DNA of 64,000 bases, taken from Flavobacterium sp. LC2016-13 (GTDB taxonomy: Bacteria; Bacteroidota; Bacteroidia; Flavobacteriales; Flavobacteriaceae). Positions 29,064-37,939 of the stretch are shown piece after piece. The notes beneath the pieces are model-generated. The model worked only from the letters and a program-made list of their open reading frames with translations, had not been told where the DNA came from and made no database searches. The stretch spans positions 1-64,000 of the forward strand of contig NZ_WMDQ01000002.1 in the NCBI RefSeq assembly GCF_009707955.1. Reading direction: 5' to 3'. The translations under genes and the position numbers were made by a program. Every line of letters starts with the position of its first letter. Position 1 is the first letter of the stretch.

Positions 29064-30425
29064 TTAAAAATGAAGAATTTTAAGCGATTTGCTTTTACGA
29101 ATGTGATTTTGAATAATGTTCTTAACATCACGATTATTCTGCATCGGAATTAAAATATTCTTCAGAATATCAATATTTGTAATTTGATAATTCAAATCGT
29201 AATATGCATAACCTTTATAAACACCGTTTTCGATTAGAATTGCACTTCTTTCGTTTACATTTCTGCCTCTGTCCAACAAAATCATGCTTTTATTTTCAAA
29301 ACTGTTTTCAGCAATAAATTCCTGTACTCTGGCATTGTAGATTTCCTTGGTAATTTCGCCAATACAAGCGCCGTCACATTCTTTAATTTTATATTGAAAG
29401 CATTCTTTTTTAGTCTGGTAAAGCCCGGTTAACTTTTGGCACAAATGGTATTTTGCAGTAAACTTAAATAATGCATTTTTACCTTCTTGTAAGCTGGTGT
29501 AAGAAGTAATTTCTTTTTTACGTCCATCTGCTTTTTCCAGCTTTAAGTTTAAATAACCATTGGCATCTTTCTCAACATATAACGCAAACGGAAAATTAGT
29601 TTTTCGTTGTGAGCGATTGTATTTTGGCCTGTTTATTTTTATTTCTTCGCTTTCTTTTAATAATGCGAGTAATTCACTGCCGGTTTCATCATAAGTAATG
29701 GTAAAAACTTCGGCTTGTATTTTTTTACTTTTGGTTGTAATTCCGGTAAAATGCTGATTGACTCTTTTTTTGATATTTTGACTTTTGCCAATGTAAATTA
29801 AAGTTCCACTTTGGTTATGTATATAATATACACCGGTTTTAGCGGGCATTTGACCTACCAAATCGAGTAATTTTGGAGCAATTCCTTTTTCGACTTCTAA
29901 CTTTATAAAATCTTTTACAATAGTTTTTTCTAAGTCTTTTTCAAGAAGCATCTTGAACAACTTTGTAGTTGCCATAGCGTCTCCGCTGGCACGATGTCTG
30001 TCTGCCATCGGAATTCCTAATGCACGAACTAATTTTCCTAAACTATAGGATGGCTGCTCCGGAATTAATTTTTTGGCAAGTTCTACTGTGCAAAGTGTTC
30101 TGGCTTCGAAATCATAACCTAAACGTCTAAATTCAGTTCGTAAAATTCGGTAATCGAAAGAAGCGTTGTGGGCTACAATAATACAATCTGAAGTGATTTC
30201 TATAATTCGTTTGGCTACTTCAAAAAATTTAGGTGCAGAATGCAACATAGCATTATTTATCCCGGTTAATTTCACCACGAAAGGCTGAATCGGAATTTCA
30301 GGATTAACGAGGCTAATAAATTGATCCACTACTTCGTGACCGTCAAATTTATAAATGGCGATTTCTGTAATTCCCTCTTCATTAAACTGGCCTCCAGTTG
30401 TTTCTATGTCTAGTATTGCGTACAA
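29064..30425 (-). CDS. Exonuclease (DnaQ-like) fused to a GIY-YIG nuclease domain
   Basis: The 453-residue protein starts with a DEDDh exonuclease: ILDIETTGG (Exo I), IVAHNASFDYRIL (Exo II) and HRASGDAMAT (Exo III). A GIY-YIG domain follows near residues 195-275, with TGVYYIHNQ and IYIGKSQNIKKR, as in UvrC and Cho. The C-terminal 180 residues resemble the region found after it in related fusions. Such proteins are annotated as polymerase III epsilon subunit or Cho-like repair nuclease. The joint architecture suggests a repair nuclease rather than a replication proofreader. That reading is inference. Confidence 0.9.
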   Translation of the reverse strand: MYAILDIETTGGQFNEEGITEIAIYKFDGHEVVDQFISLVNPEIPIQPFVVKLTGINNAMLHSAPKFFEVAKRIIEITSDCIIVAHNASFDYRILRTEFRRLGYDFEARTLCTVELAKKLIPEQPSYSLGKLVRALGIPMADRHRASGDAMATTKLFKMLLEKDLEKTIVKDFIKLEVEKGIAPKLLDLVGQMPAKTGVYYIHNQSGTLIYIGKSQNIKKRVNQHFTGITTKSKKIQAEVFTITYDETGSELLALLKESEEIKINRPKYNRSQRKTNFPFALYVEKDANGYLNLKLEKADGRKKEITSYTSLQEGKNALFKFTAKYHLCQKLTGLYQTKKECFQYKIKECDGACIGEITKEIYNARVQEFIAENSFENKSMILLDRGRNVNERSAILIENGVYKGYAYYDLNYQITNIDILKNILIPMQNNRDVKNIIQNHIRKSKSLKILHF

Positions 30426-30509
30426 ATTCAGTATTCAGTCTCAGTTTTAGTAATCAGTTTTGCGTATAGATTCACCGAAGTGTCTCTTACTATAAGTGGT
30501 CTTTGATAA

Positions 30510-31187
30510 TCAACGACCTCCAAAAATGCTGCTTCCAATGCGAACCATTGTACTTCCAGATTCTATTGCTAATTGGTAATCTCCTGACATTCCCATTGAA
30601 ATTGTCGAAAAATTATCTAATGCAGGGGATTGCAGTGTGCTTTTTTGTTGTTCTATTGAATCAAAAATAGATTTTAAATGTGTAAATTCTTTTTTAATCT
30701 GGTTTTGGTTTTCTGTGAAGGTCGCCATTCCCATTAAACCTAAGATACGAATGTTTTTCAATTCTATCAACTCTGATGAAGATAATAATTCATTTAATTC
30801 ATTTTCATCCAAACCAAATTTAGATTCTTCTTCAGCAATATATATTTGAAGAAGGCAATCTATTGTTCTGTTGTTTTTTAAAGCTTGTTTGTTGATTTCC
30901 TGTAATAATTTCAAACTGTCAACTCCGTGAATCAAATTTACATAAGGCGCCATAAATTTGACTTTATTTGACTGTACATGACCAATCATATGCCATTGAA
31001 TGTCTTTTGGCATTTGTTCCCATTTCTCCGTCATTTCCTGGATCTTGTTTTCTCCAAAAATGCGCTGCCCGGCTTCGTAGGCTTGCATTAAGTCTGAAAC
31101 TGGTTTGGTTTTAGAAACTGCAACTAGAGTTACGTGTTCAGGAAGTGCTGATTTTATTTGAATCAGATTTTGCTTTATTGCACTCAT
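30510..31187 (-). CDS. YggS family pyridoxal-phosphate homeostasis protein
   Basis: The 225-residue protein is an alanine-racemase-like barrel without the second domain. The PLP lysine lies in VTLVAVSKTKPVSDL. IGHVQSNKVKFMAPYV, GLMGMATFTEN and LSIGMSGDYQLAIESGSTMVRIG-type segments are typical. The family buffers PLP and influences amino acid pools, and is not known to have its own catalytic reaction. Its start overlaps the end of the gene before it by 4 bp (ATGA), so the two are translationally coupled. Confidence 0.95.
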   Translation of the reverse strand: MSAIKQNLIQIKSALPEHVTLVAVSKTKPVSDLMQAYEAGQRIFGENKIQEMTEKWEQMPKDIQWHMIGHVQSNKVKFMAPYVNLIHGVDSLKLLQEINKQALKNNRTIDCLLQIYIAEEESKFGLDENELNELLSSSELIELKNIRILGLMGMATFTENQNQIKKEFTHLKSIFDSIEQQKSTLQSPALDNFSTISMGMSGDYQLAIESGSTMVRIGSSIFGGR

Positions 31188-31771
31188 TTTCGATTGTAAA
31201 TCTTTAATATTTCATTATTTTTTTCGTTCACCCAGCTTTTTACATTAATGAAAGAACTTTTTATTTCTTTTGGATCGTCTAATTCTGCAAGACTCAAGCT
31301 GAATGTTTCTGAAATATCTTCTTTATTCTTTTCTGATTTAATAATTCTAATTTTTACATAAAAAAGCGATGTTTTAAAATAATAAAACTCACCATAAATA
31401 TTTTCAGTATATGCATTTTCGTAGTGAATTCCCTGATGAAATTCTCCTTTTATTAAATTAGTGTATTTATCAAAATTATATCTTCTCTGTTCTATTTGTG
31501 ATAATGCATTGTATTTCTCTTCATTAAAATGATGCTGATAAAGATCGTATGAGAAACCTCCGCTTCCGTTTAAAATTTTTGTTTTTTTTCTCTTTTCTTT
31601 AATTTCTAAAGTTGCGCCTATTTTTCCTTCAGAAATTATATATCTGCCATTTTTTTCAGAGATGCTATCAATTTCATGAATTGTAAACTGTTTATTAGAA
31701 TTTGGATCTGTGTTTTGAGATATACAAATTGTTACTGTAAAATACACAAAAATTAAAAACAGATTCCTCAT
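31184..31771 (-). CDS. Exported hypothetical protein
   Basis: The 195-residue protein starts with a signal peptide (MRNLFLIFVYFTVTICISQ). After that it is a charged, mostly beta-predicted chain with many lysines (KEKRKKTKILNGSGGFSYDLY). I do not recognise a family. It ends in an ATGA overlap with the YggS gene and starts 18 bp after hbd on the same strand, so the three probably form a transcript. No catalytic motif is seen. Confidence 0.65.
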   Translation of the reverse strand: MRNLFLIFVYFTVTICISQNTDPNSNKQFTIHEIDSISEKNGRYIISEGKIGATLEIKEKRKKTKILNGSGGFSYDLYQHHFNEEKYNALSQIEQRRYNFDKYTNLIKGEFHQGIHYENAYTENIYGEFYYFKTSLFYVKIRIIKSEKNKEDISETFSLSLAELDDPKEIKSSFINVKSWVNEKNNEILKIYNRK

Positions 31772-31789
31772 AATTGTTTAGATTATTTT

Positions 31790-32677
31790 CTAAATAAACT
31801 GCTTCGAAATTTTCTCTGCTTTTTTGCTTTCGCTGTAATCGTAAAAACCTTCACCAGATTTTACACCCAGCTTTCCGGCTCTAACCATATTTACTAAAAG
31901 TGGGCAAGGAGCGTATTTTGGATTTTTGAAACCTTCGTACATTACATTTAAAATAGCAAGACAAACATCAAGACCAATAAAATCAGCCAACTGAAGCGGT
32001 CCCATTGGGTGTCCCATTCCTAATTTCATTACGGTATCAATTTCATAAACACCAGCAACTTTGTTGTATAATGTTTCGATTGCTTCATTAAGCATTGGCA
32101 TTAAAATTCTGTTGGCAACGAATCCTGGATAATCATTTACTTCAACAGGTGTTTTACCTAATTTTTCAGATAAATCCATGATGATTTTAGTGACTTCATC
32201 GCTGGTATTGTATCCGCGAATAATTTCAACCAATTTCATAATTGGCACCGGATTCATAAAATGCATTCCGATAACACGTTCAGGATGTGCAACAACGGCT
32301 CCAATTTGTGTAATGGAAATTGAAGAAGTATTGGTTGCTAAAATTGTATTGTGAGAACAAGCTTCGTTTAATTGTTTAAAAATGTTCAGTTTTAACTCTA
32401 CATTTTCTGTAGCAGCTTCAACTACTAGATCAACACCAACAACACCATCTTTTATATCTGTATAGGTAATAATATTGGTGATTGTTTTGGCAACATCTTC
32501 TTGGGTAATTGTTCCTTTAGACAGCATTCTGTCTAAGTTTGCGGCAATAGTTGCCATTCCTTTATCTAATGATTTCTCAGAAACATCAATTAGTTTTACA
32601 GTAAAACCACTTTGTGCAAAAGTATGAGCAATTCCGTTACCCATTGTTCCTGCACCAATTACAGCTATAGTTTTCAT
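31790..32677 (-). CDS. hbd: 3-hydroxybutyryl-CoA dehydrogenase
   Basis: The 295-residue protein has an N-terminal Rossmann fold with GAGTMGNGIAHTFAQSG, then SSISITQIGA, MHFMNPVPIMKLVEIIRG and VNDYPGFVANRILMPMLNEAI, the standard pattern of short 3-hydroxyacyl-CoA dehydrogenases. The catalytic histidine is in the MHFMNP segment. It interconverts acetoacetyl-CoA and 3-hydroxybutyryl-CoA with NAD(P). It lies in a minus-strand run but has no clear pathway partner next to it. Confidence 0.95.
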   Translation of the reverse strand: MKTIAVIGAGTMGNGIAHTFAQSGFTVKLIDVSEKSLDKGMATIAANLDRMLSKGTITQEDVAKTITNIITYTDIKDGVVGVDLVVEAATENVELKLNIFKQLNEACSHNTILATNTSSISITQIGAVVAHPERVIGMHFMNPVPIMKLVEIIRGYNTSDEVTKIIMDLSEKLGKTPVEVNDYPGFVANRILMPMLNEAIETLYNKVAGVYEIDTVMKLGMGHPMGPLQLADFIGLDVCLAILNVMYEGFKNPKYAPCPLLVNMVRAGKLGVKSGEGFYDYSESKKAEKISKQFI

Positions 32678-32704
32678 TTGATTTTGGTATTTTAATTTTA
32701 AAAG

Positions 32705-32745
32705 TTAAGGTTTAAAGTGACTTTTTTGCCAACTTTAAACCTTAA
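32705..32745. repeat. Inverted repeat (family C)
   Basis: TTAAGGTTTAAAGT at 32705-32718 and ACTTTAAACCTTAA at 32732-32745 are perfect 14-bp reverse complements 13 bp apart. A run of T is in the loop. The same TTTAAAGTTT wording recurs in the gap near 42570-42640. It lies between hbd and the oxidoreductase gene. Confidence 0.75.
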
Positions 32746-32768
32746 AAATAATGAGTTATATTTTTGTA

Positions 32769-33734
32769 TTATTTATCGAAGCAATCTATAATTTGATAGG
32801 CTACTCGTAAGGCATCTGTAGCTTGTTCAAGCGTTACAACCGGAGTTGTATTTGTATTTATTGCATGTGCAAAAGATTCTAATTCGTCAAGAATTGCATT
32901 GTTTTGCTCTACGTCAGGATTTGTAAAATAGATTTGTTTTTTTACACCTTCCGCATTTTGCAGGATCATATCAAAATCTCCAGGAACTTCCGGAGCATCT
33001 TTCATACGAACAACTTCACATTTTTTCTCCAGAAAATCTACTGAAATGTAAGCGTCTTTTTGAAAGAAACGTGTTTTACGCATGTTTTTCATCGAAATTC
33101 TGCTTGCCGTTAAATTGGCAACACAACCATTTTCGAATTCAATTCTTGCATTGGCAATATCAGGAGTTTCACTAATAACTGAAACACCACTTGCGTTAAT
33201 ATTTTTAACTTTTGAATTAACAACACTCAAAATAGCATCAATATCATGAATCATTAAATCCAGAACTACAGGAACATCAGTACCACGCGGATTAAACTCG
33301 GCCAAACGATGCGTTTCTATAAACATCGGATTTTCGATCATGTTTTTTGTTGCAATAAATGCTGGATTAAATCGCTCGACATGACCAACTTGTCCTTTTA
33401 CGTTGTATTCTTTTGCTAAAGCAATAATTTCTTCTGCTTCTTCAACGGTATTGGCAATTGGTTTTTCTATAAAGATATGTTTACCTGATTTGATTGCTAC
33501 TTTGGCACATTTGTAGTGTGAAAGTGTTGGCGTTACAATATCGATGACATCGACAGCGTGTATTAATTTTGCAATTGTGCTGAAGTTTTTATAACCAAAT
33601 TCTTTTGAAATTCTTTCGGCATTTTCCTGATTTTCGTCGTAAAATCCAACTAATTCGTATTTGTCAGATTGTTGTAATAAGCGTAAATGTATTTTACCAA
33701 GATGACCAGCACCTAAAACTCCTACTTTTAACAT
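32769..33734 (-). CDS. Gfo/Idh/MocA family oxidoreductase
   Basis: I start the protein at MLKVGVLGAGHLGKIHL, complement ending 33734, because the Rossmann motif GVLGAGHLG should be at the N-terminus; the longer frame adds 19 residues of no visible meaning. The 321-residue product has EKPIANTVEEAEEII and GQVGHVERFNPA, signatures of this NAD(P)-dependent sugar and inositol dehydrogenase family. The substrate cannot be read. The gene is divergent from pcm, about 140 bp away. Confidence 0.9.
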   Translation of the reverse strand: MLKVGVLGAGHLGKIHLRLLQQSDKYELVGFYDENQENAERISKEFGYKNFSTIAKLIHAVDVIDIVTPTLSHYKCAKVAIKSGKHIFIEKPIANTVEEAEEIIALAKEYNVKGQVGHVERFNPAFIATKNMIENPMFIETHRLAEFNPRGTDVPVVLDLMIHDIDAILSVVNSKVKNINASGVSVISETPDIANARIEFENGCVANLTASRISMKNMRKTRFFQKDAYISVDFLEKKCEVVRMKDAPEVPGDFDMILQNAEGVKKQIYFTNPDVEQNNAILDELESFAHAINTNTTPVVTLEQATDALRVAYQIIDCFDK

Positions 33735-33826
33735 GAGAATGTATTTTAAACAAAAATAGAATTTATTTGTTGAATGTAAAAATGAATGCAATAAAGATTT
33801 AGCGATTTAATAATTAAAAATCAATA

Positions 33827-33856
33827 TTTGATTTCTTTTTTAGTTTCTTATTTTTG
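33827..33856 (+). promoter_or_regulatory. Promoter of pcm
   Basis: TTTG at 33827-33830, an 18-bp spacer and TATTTTTG at 33849-33856 match the Bacteroidota consensus. Transcription would start near 33862, about 16 bp before the TTG start codon. Confidence 0.65.
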
Positions 33857-33877
33857 CAAAAATAAAACCTGCCCATT

Positions 33878-34519
33878 TTGAAAGATACCGCAAAACATCA
33901 AGGACTTCGTAATCAATTAGTAAGCACTTTAGAACAAAAAGGAATTACTGACAGAGCGGTTTTGGACGCCATAAAAAAAATCCCAAGACACCTTTTTTTA
34001 AATTCAAGTTTTGAAGATTATGCTTATCAGGATAAGGCATTTCCCATTGGCGCAGGACAAACTATTTCTCAGCCTTACACAGTTGCTTTTCAATCTCAGT
34101 TATTAGAAGTTAAAAAAGAACATAAAATTCTGGAAATAGGAACAGGTTCAGGTTATCAAACTGCTGTTTTGTGCATGTTGGGCGCTAAAGTTTATAGCAT
34201 TGAAAGACAAAATGAATTGTTTAAACAAACCTCAAATTTGTTTCCGAAATTGAATATTCGTCCAAAACATTTGTCTTTTGGAGACGGTTATAAAGGATTA
34301 CCAAGTTATGCACCGTTTGATAGTATTATCGTTACGGCTGGCGCTCCTTTTATTCCGCAACCATTAATGGCGCAGTTAAAAATTGGCGGAAGGCTTGTTA
34401 TTCCGTTAGGAGAAGATGTTCAGATTATGACTTTATTAATCAGGAAAAACGAAACTCAATTTGAAAAACATGAGTTTGGAGAGTTTCGATTTGTTCCTTT
34501 ATTAGAAGATAAAAATTAA
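33878..34519 (+). CDS. pcm: Protein-L-isoaspartate O-methyltransferase
   Basis: The 213-residue enzyme appears to start at a TTG codon (TTG AAA GAT ACC), since no ATG is available at the right place. AVLDAIKKIPRHLFL and DKAFPIGAGQTISQPYTVA are Pcm hallmarks, and LEIGTGSGYQTAVL is the SAM-binding loop. It methylates isoaspartate residues in damaged proteins and starts their repair. Full length for the family. A bidirectional terminator separates it from the Fic gene. Confidence 0.94.
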   Translation: MKDTAKHQGLRNQLVSTLEQKGITDRAVLDAIKKIPRHLFLNSSFEDYAYQDKAFPIGAGQTISQPYTVAFQSQLLEVKKEHKILEIGTGSGYQTAVLCMLGAKVYSIERQNELFKQTSNLFPKLNIRPKHLSFGDGYKGLPSYAPFDSIIVTAGAPFIPQPLMAQLKIGGRLVIPLGEDVQIMTLLIRKNETQFEKHEFGEFRFVPLLEDKN

Positions 34520-34523
34520 AAAG

Positions 34524-34549
34524 AAAAGCCCATTGAGTTGGGCTTTTTT
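34524..34549. terminator. Bidirectional terminator between pcm and fic
   Basis: AAAAGCCCA and TGGGCTTTT form a stem with T on one side and A on the other, so it can serve both convergent genes. It overlaps the last bases of the Fic stop codon. Confidence 0.85.
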
Positions 34550-35597
34550 ATTGTGTCAGCATTGCAATGTATTTTTCTAAACTTTCTTTCTCAGTCTGAG
34601 CAATAAAAAGCAAAAAATCTTCTTTATCTTTTTTGGTTTGAGCTGTTTCTAATGCTTGATAATATCGCATTCGATTTTCATAATCTCCTTTTATATTAGC
34701 AATTACATAACCTTTTTGCATTAAAATTAAATTCATTATTAATCGGGAAGTTCTTCCGTTTCCATCAATAAAAGGATGAATTGTAACTAATCTTTCATGC
34801 ATTTCTGCAGCTAAAATTACCGGATGTAATTTGTTTTTATTGATTTCGTACCAAATAAAATATTCTTCTATTTCCTGAGTAACCATCAAAGGTTGTGGAG
34901 GCATATAGTTGCTGCCCTGAATCATAACCTGAACTTTACGATAACGACCTGCGTCTTCGGGAATAATTCCTCTCAAAATTAAATTATGAATAGATAGAAG
35001 ATCACGTTCGTTTAAAGAATTGTTTTTATTCATTAAATCTTTAATAAAAGCAATAGCTTCGTGATGATTTATCGCTTCCAGATGCTCTCTCATACTTTTT
35101 CCTGAAATAGTCAAACCTTCATTAATGACCATATCAGTTTCGCGAAGTGTCATTGTATTTCCTTCAATTCTATTGCTTTCAAAGGTATATTCAAGTTCGA
35201 ATACCTGCTTAATTTTGTCACTGTCAAATTGCTTATAAGAATCTAGTTTATCTTTTAAGGCATCGATCTCTTTTAGGATTTTTTCTAAAGATGTTGATAA
35301 TTTTAAATTTGATGCAGCTTTGTTGTATTTAATTTCATCTTCTGCAAGTTTTAGTGCTTTCAAAGCAAACTCATCATTGCCAATTTCATAAAGAATTTTT
35401 TCTTTAAGCCATGCAATCATCAGAGTTTCATAATCGATTTCTAGAAGTTGAGAAAGTTTAGAAATTTGCTCTCGGGTTGGTTTTCTTGTTCCGGATTCAA
35501 ATTTGCTAATTAATGCCTGATCAATGCCAAGTATTTGTGCGACTTCACGGGTTTTTAAACCTTTTTGCTCCCGTCCATTTTTTAAAAGTGATTTCAC
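34548..35597 (-). CDS. Fic-domain protein with N-terminal XRE helix-turn-helix
   Basis: The 349-residue protein has an XRE-type DNA-binding domain at residues 1-60 (TREVAQILGIDQALISKFESG) and a Fic domain whose catalytic motif is HPFIDGNGRTSR (His274). The inhibitory helix motif S-x-x-x-E-G/N is seen before the Fic core as SNRIEGN (Ser141, Glu145), the class II arrangement in which the block lies in the same chain. Fic enzymes usually transfer AMP to a hydroxyl of a target protein. The HTH suggests it binds DNA, perhaps its own promoter. Target unknown. Confidence 0.92.
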   Translation of the reverse strand: MKSLLKNGREQKGLKTREVAQILGIDQALISKFESGTRKPTREQISKLSQLLEIDYETLMIAWLKEKILYEIGNDEFALKALKLAEDEIKYNKAASNLKLSTSLEKILKEIDALKDKLDSYKQFDSDKIKQVFELEYTFESNRIEGNTMTLRETDMVINEGLTISGKSMREHLEAINHHEAIAFIKDLMNKNNSLNERDLLSIHNLILRGIIPEDAGRYRKVQVMIQGSNYMPPQPLMVTQEIEEYFIWYEINKNKLHPVILAAEMHERLVTIHPFIDGNGRTSRLIMNLILMQKGYVIANIKGDYENRMRYYQALETAQTKKDKEDFLLFIAQTEKESLEKYIAMLTQ

Positions 35598-35640
35598 GAT
35601 GGTAATTTAAGTCTTGACAAAATTAGTCATTATACGATTT

Positions 35641-35672
35641 CAAAAAAAAGCAATATTCTAGATATTGCTTTT
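35641..35672 (-). terminator. Terminator after the 35681 lipoprotein gene
   Basis: AAAAGCAATAT and ATATTGCTTTT form a stem; on the minus strand it is followed by a run of eight T. It ends the lipoprotein transcript, 9 bp or so past its stop codon. Confidence 0.75.
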
Positions 35673-35680
35673 CTATTCTG

Positions 35681-36319
35681 TTATTTTTTAGGCAAAGAAC
35701 CGTCTTTTCTCATTTCTGCCACAACTGCCTGCATAATAGCATCTACAGTTTGACCAACATCTGTTACATATTCAGATTTTGTAGTTCCCGTCCAGATAAG
35801 CTTATTCTCTTTTAATGAAAATATATTTGTTTCTACCATATATGATGTAGTTTCCTGATAATATCCCGGGTCATAAAAAGTTGGAGAATACATGCCGTAC
35901 CAATTTCCAAAACCATAACCATACATACCTGTGTACATTCCATCAAAACCTCCATAATACATTCCGGTATATGTTCCTGGAACATAGTTGGTTTCCTTGT
36001 CGATACTTACTAATCGCATTGTAATAACGCCATCAAAATTTTCGTCTTGTAAAATTTTTAATTTTTGTTCCTTAGTAAGATTTGAAGTGGTTTCGTTTAA
36101 ATACTGATAAGATGTTTTGAATATAGCATTACCGGCGGCAATTCTATTTTCAGCGACTCTTCTTGACGCTTCATCTTTTAATAAAACAACAACTAATACT
36201 TTTTTAAAATGTTCCTGAGCTACTGTAATTTTAGGATCTCTCCAACTGCTAACAATAGAAGTATTACTGCCGCAACTCAAAAACATAAGAAATACTAATA
36301 AAATTAAATACCTTTTCAT
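35681..36319 (-). CDS. Lipoprotein with Gly/Tyr/Met-rich segment
   Basis: The 212-residue protein has a lipobox (LMFLSCGS). IVSSWRDP and FKKVLVVVLLKDEASRRVAENR follow, similar to the start of DUF4136-type lipoproteins. Residues 115-145 are unusually rich in Gly, Tyr and Met (GTYTGMYYGGF, GMYTGMYGYGFGNWYG), a likely flexible or membrane-lying loop. The C-terminal part (WTGTTKSEYVTDVGQTVDAIMQAVV) again fits DUF4136. The function of that family is unknown. It would be anchored in the outer membrane. Confidence 0.75.
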   Translation of the reverse strand: MKRYLILLVFLMFLSCGSNTSIVSSWRDPKITVAQEHFKKVLVVVLLKDEASRRVAENRIAAGNAIFKTSYQYLNETTSNLTKEQKLKILQDENFDGVITMRLVSIDKETNYVPGTYTGMYYGGFDGMYTGMYGYGFGNWYGMYSPTFYDPGYYQETTSYMVETNIFSLKENKLIWTGTTKSEYVTDVGQTVDAIMQAVVAEMRKDGSLPKK

Positions 36320-36384
36320 ATCCTATACAATTAAATTGTAGTAAAAATAAGTGTAAAATTCTAAAATACAGGCTGTTGAGTAAA

Positions 36385-36840
36385 TTAATTGTATGCCTTC
36401 TTAATTCGGTCTAAGTCGCGTTTAGTGTCTTGTTCTTTTAGAGATTCGCGTTTGTCGTAGTTTTTCTTTCCTTTACAAAGTCCGATTTGCAATTTTGCAA
36501 GACCTTTTTCATTTGTAAATAATTTCAAAGGAACAATAGTTAATCCTTTAGCCTGAACACTTTTATGAAGGCTTTTCAATTCTTTTCTATTTAGAAGCAA
36601 TTTTCTTTCGCTTCTTGATTTATGATTGAACTGGTTTCCAAACGAATATTCTTCGATATAAGTATTTATCGCAAAAAGTTCAAGATTACTAAATTCACAA
36701 AAGCTTTCAGTAATATTAGCTTTCCCTAATCTTATAGATTTAATTTCAGTTCCGGACAAAACGATTCCGGCAGTATAGGTGTCGATTATCTCATAATCAA
36801 ATCGAGCTCTCTTATTAAGTATATTGACTGTTTTTAACAT
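36385..36840 (-). CDS. smpB: SsrA-binding protein SmpB
   Basis: I take the ATG whose complement ends at 36840, giving [18 protein letters not shown]; the longer frame adds 21 hydrophobic residues that SmpB never carries. The 151-residue product has [31 protein letters not shown] and a basic tail [12 protein letters not shown]. SmpB brings tmRNA to ribosomes stalled on broken messages. The tmRNA gene itself is not in this window. It adds a second ribosome-rescue function to the window besides PrfH/RtcB. Confidence 0.96.
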   Translation of the reverse strand: MLKTVNILNKRARFDYEIIDTYTAGIVLSGTEIKSIRLGKANITESFCEFSNLELFAINTYIEEYSFGNQFNHKSRSERKLLLNRKELKSLHKSVQAKGLTIVPLKLFTNEKGLAKLQIGLCKGKKNYDKRESLKEQDTKRDLDRIKKAYN

Positions 36841-36977
36841 AAGTACAAATGTAAACAAAATTGAAAAACTTTTCAGTTTAAGATAATTAAAGATTTTTAT
36901 CAATCTATGATTTTAATCATTCTGAAGAAAAAACCTTACTACTAAGTTTGTTAAATAATTTAAAAAATAAAACAGAA

Positions 36978-37616
36978 ATGAAAAAGATTTTAACATTTAT
37001 TAGCTTTGTATTGGTAGGTTTAACGATGAATGCCCAAGATACAAATCAAGGTCTAAAAGGAGCATGGTTTGCAACATCGCAATTTGGTTATCAGCAGACA
37101 AAATCTCCTGAATTAAAAAGTACAAATTTAGCTGTTCTTCCAATAGTTGGTACGTTCATAACTCCATCGGTAGCAGTTGGTGCTGGTATTGGTTATATTA
37201 ATATTAAAGCAGATTCTGAAGTAGGAACAGTTGCTAAAACAGATTTATTCGTTTTTCAACCCTTGGCAAGAAAATATTGGAATGTAGCTGGTTCATTATA
37301 CTTCTTCGGACAGGCAGCAATACCAGTAATTACCGGAAAAGAAAAAGAAAGCGGATTAAAAGTTAATCAGGTAGGATTGTCAGTATCAGGAGGTTTTGAC
37401 TATTTTGTAACAAAAAACTTCTCAGTTGAGTTCTCTTATGATTTGGCCAATTTTACTTCAACAACTCTTAAACCTGAGAATGGGGAAAAAACAACGGTTA
37501 CAAATTTTGGACTGGCTCATGTTGCAAATGTAGATCCATTTTATAATACGGCTATGGCAGGAAGTAATCCAAACTTAACATCTCCGCTTTCTTTTGGATT
37601 TAAATTTATATTCTAA
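36978..37616 (+). CDS. Outer-membrane beta-barrel protein
   Basis: I start at the ATG at 36978 because it gives a clean signal peptide (MKKILTFISFVLVGLTMNAQ). The 212-residue product is a predicted eight-stranded barrel: alternating strands such as GAWFATSQFGYQQT, VGAGIGYINI and LSVSGGFDYFVTKNFSVEFSYDL, ending in an aromatic residue (FGFKFIF). It belongs broadly to the small outer-membrane barrel group common in Bacteroidota. Function is unknown. A terminator follows at 37665. Confidence 0.82.
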   Translation: MKKILTFISFVLVGLTMNAQDTNQGLKGAWFATSQFGYQQTKSPELKSTNLAVLPIVGTFITPSVAVGAGIGYINIKADSEVGTVAKTDLFVFQPLARKYWNVAGSLYFFGQAAIPVITGKEKESGLKVNQVGLSVSGGFDYFVTKNFSVEFSYDLANFTSTTLKPENGEKTTVTNFGLAHVANVDPFYNTAMAGSNPNLTSPLSFGFKFIF

Positions 37617-37664
37617 TTAATTCCAATTGATTTAGAATTCAATTTACTAATTTTGTAAAAAAAC

Positions 37665-37697
37665 AAAGACCATACTTTTTTGAGTATGGTCTTTTTA
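37665..37697 (+). terminator. Terminator after the barrel-protein gene
   Basis: AAAGACCATACT and AGTATGGTCTTT form a 12-bp stem with a TTTTTG loop and a T run. It lies about 50 bp past the stop codon, just before the VF530-like gene. Confidence 0.88.
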
Positions 37698-37711
37698 ATA
37701 TTATTTATAAA

Positions 37712-37939
37712 ATGCAAAATCAATCTAAAGATCCTTTACACGGAATTACGCTTCAATCTATATTAGAAAAATTAGTAGCGCATTATGGTTTTGATACTTT
37801 GTCAGAATTAATTCCGATAAAATGTTTTACATCAAATCCCAGTGTAAAATCGAGTCTTACTTTTTTAAGAAAAACCGATTGGGCACGCAAGAAGGTTGAA
37901 GAGTTGTATGTAAAATCTCTTCCTAAACTGACCAATTAA
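37712..37939 (+). CDS. VF530/DUF2132 family protein
   Basis: The 75-residue protein DPLHGITLQSILEKLV, YGFDTLSELIPIKCF and NPSVKSSLTFLRKTDWARKKVE matches the VF530 (DUF2132) family, small helical proteins structurally related to DNA-binding modules. The expected length is about 70-80. Function has not been established. It converges directly on the DUF3575-like gene, whose stop begins at the next base. Confidence 0.85.
   Translation: MQNQSKDPLHGITLQSILEKLVAHYGFDTLSELIPIKCFTSNPSVKSSLTFLRKTDWARKKVEELYVKSLPKLTN

Noticed and set aside
34548..36319. Fic gene and neighbouring lipoprotein as a defence island
   Set aside because: They stand among housekeeping genes (pcm, smpB), the two are separated by a terminator, and no other defence gene is near.
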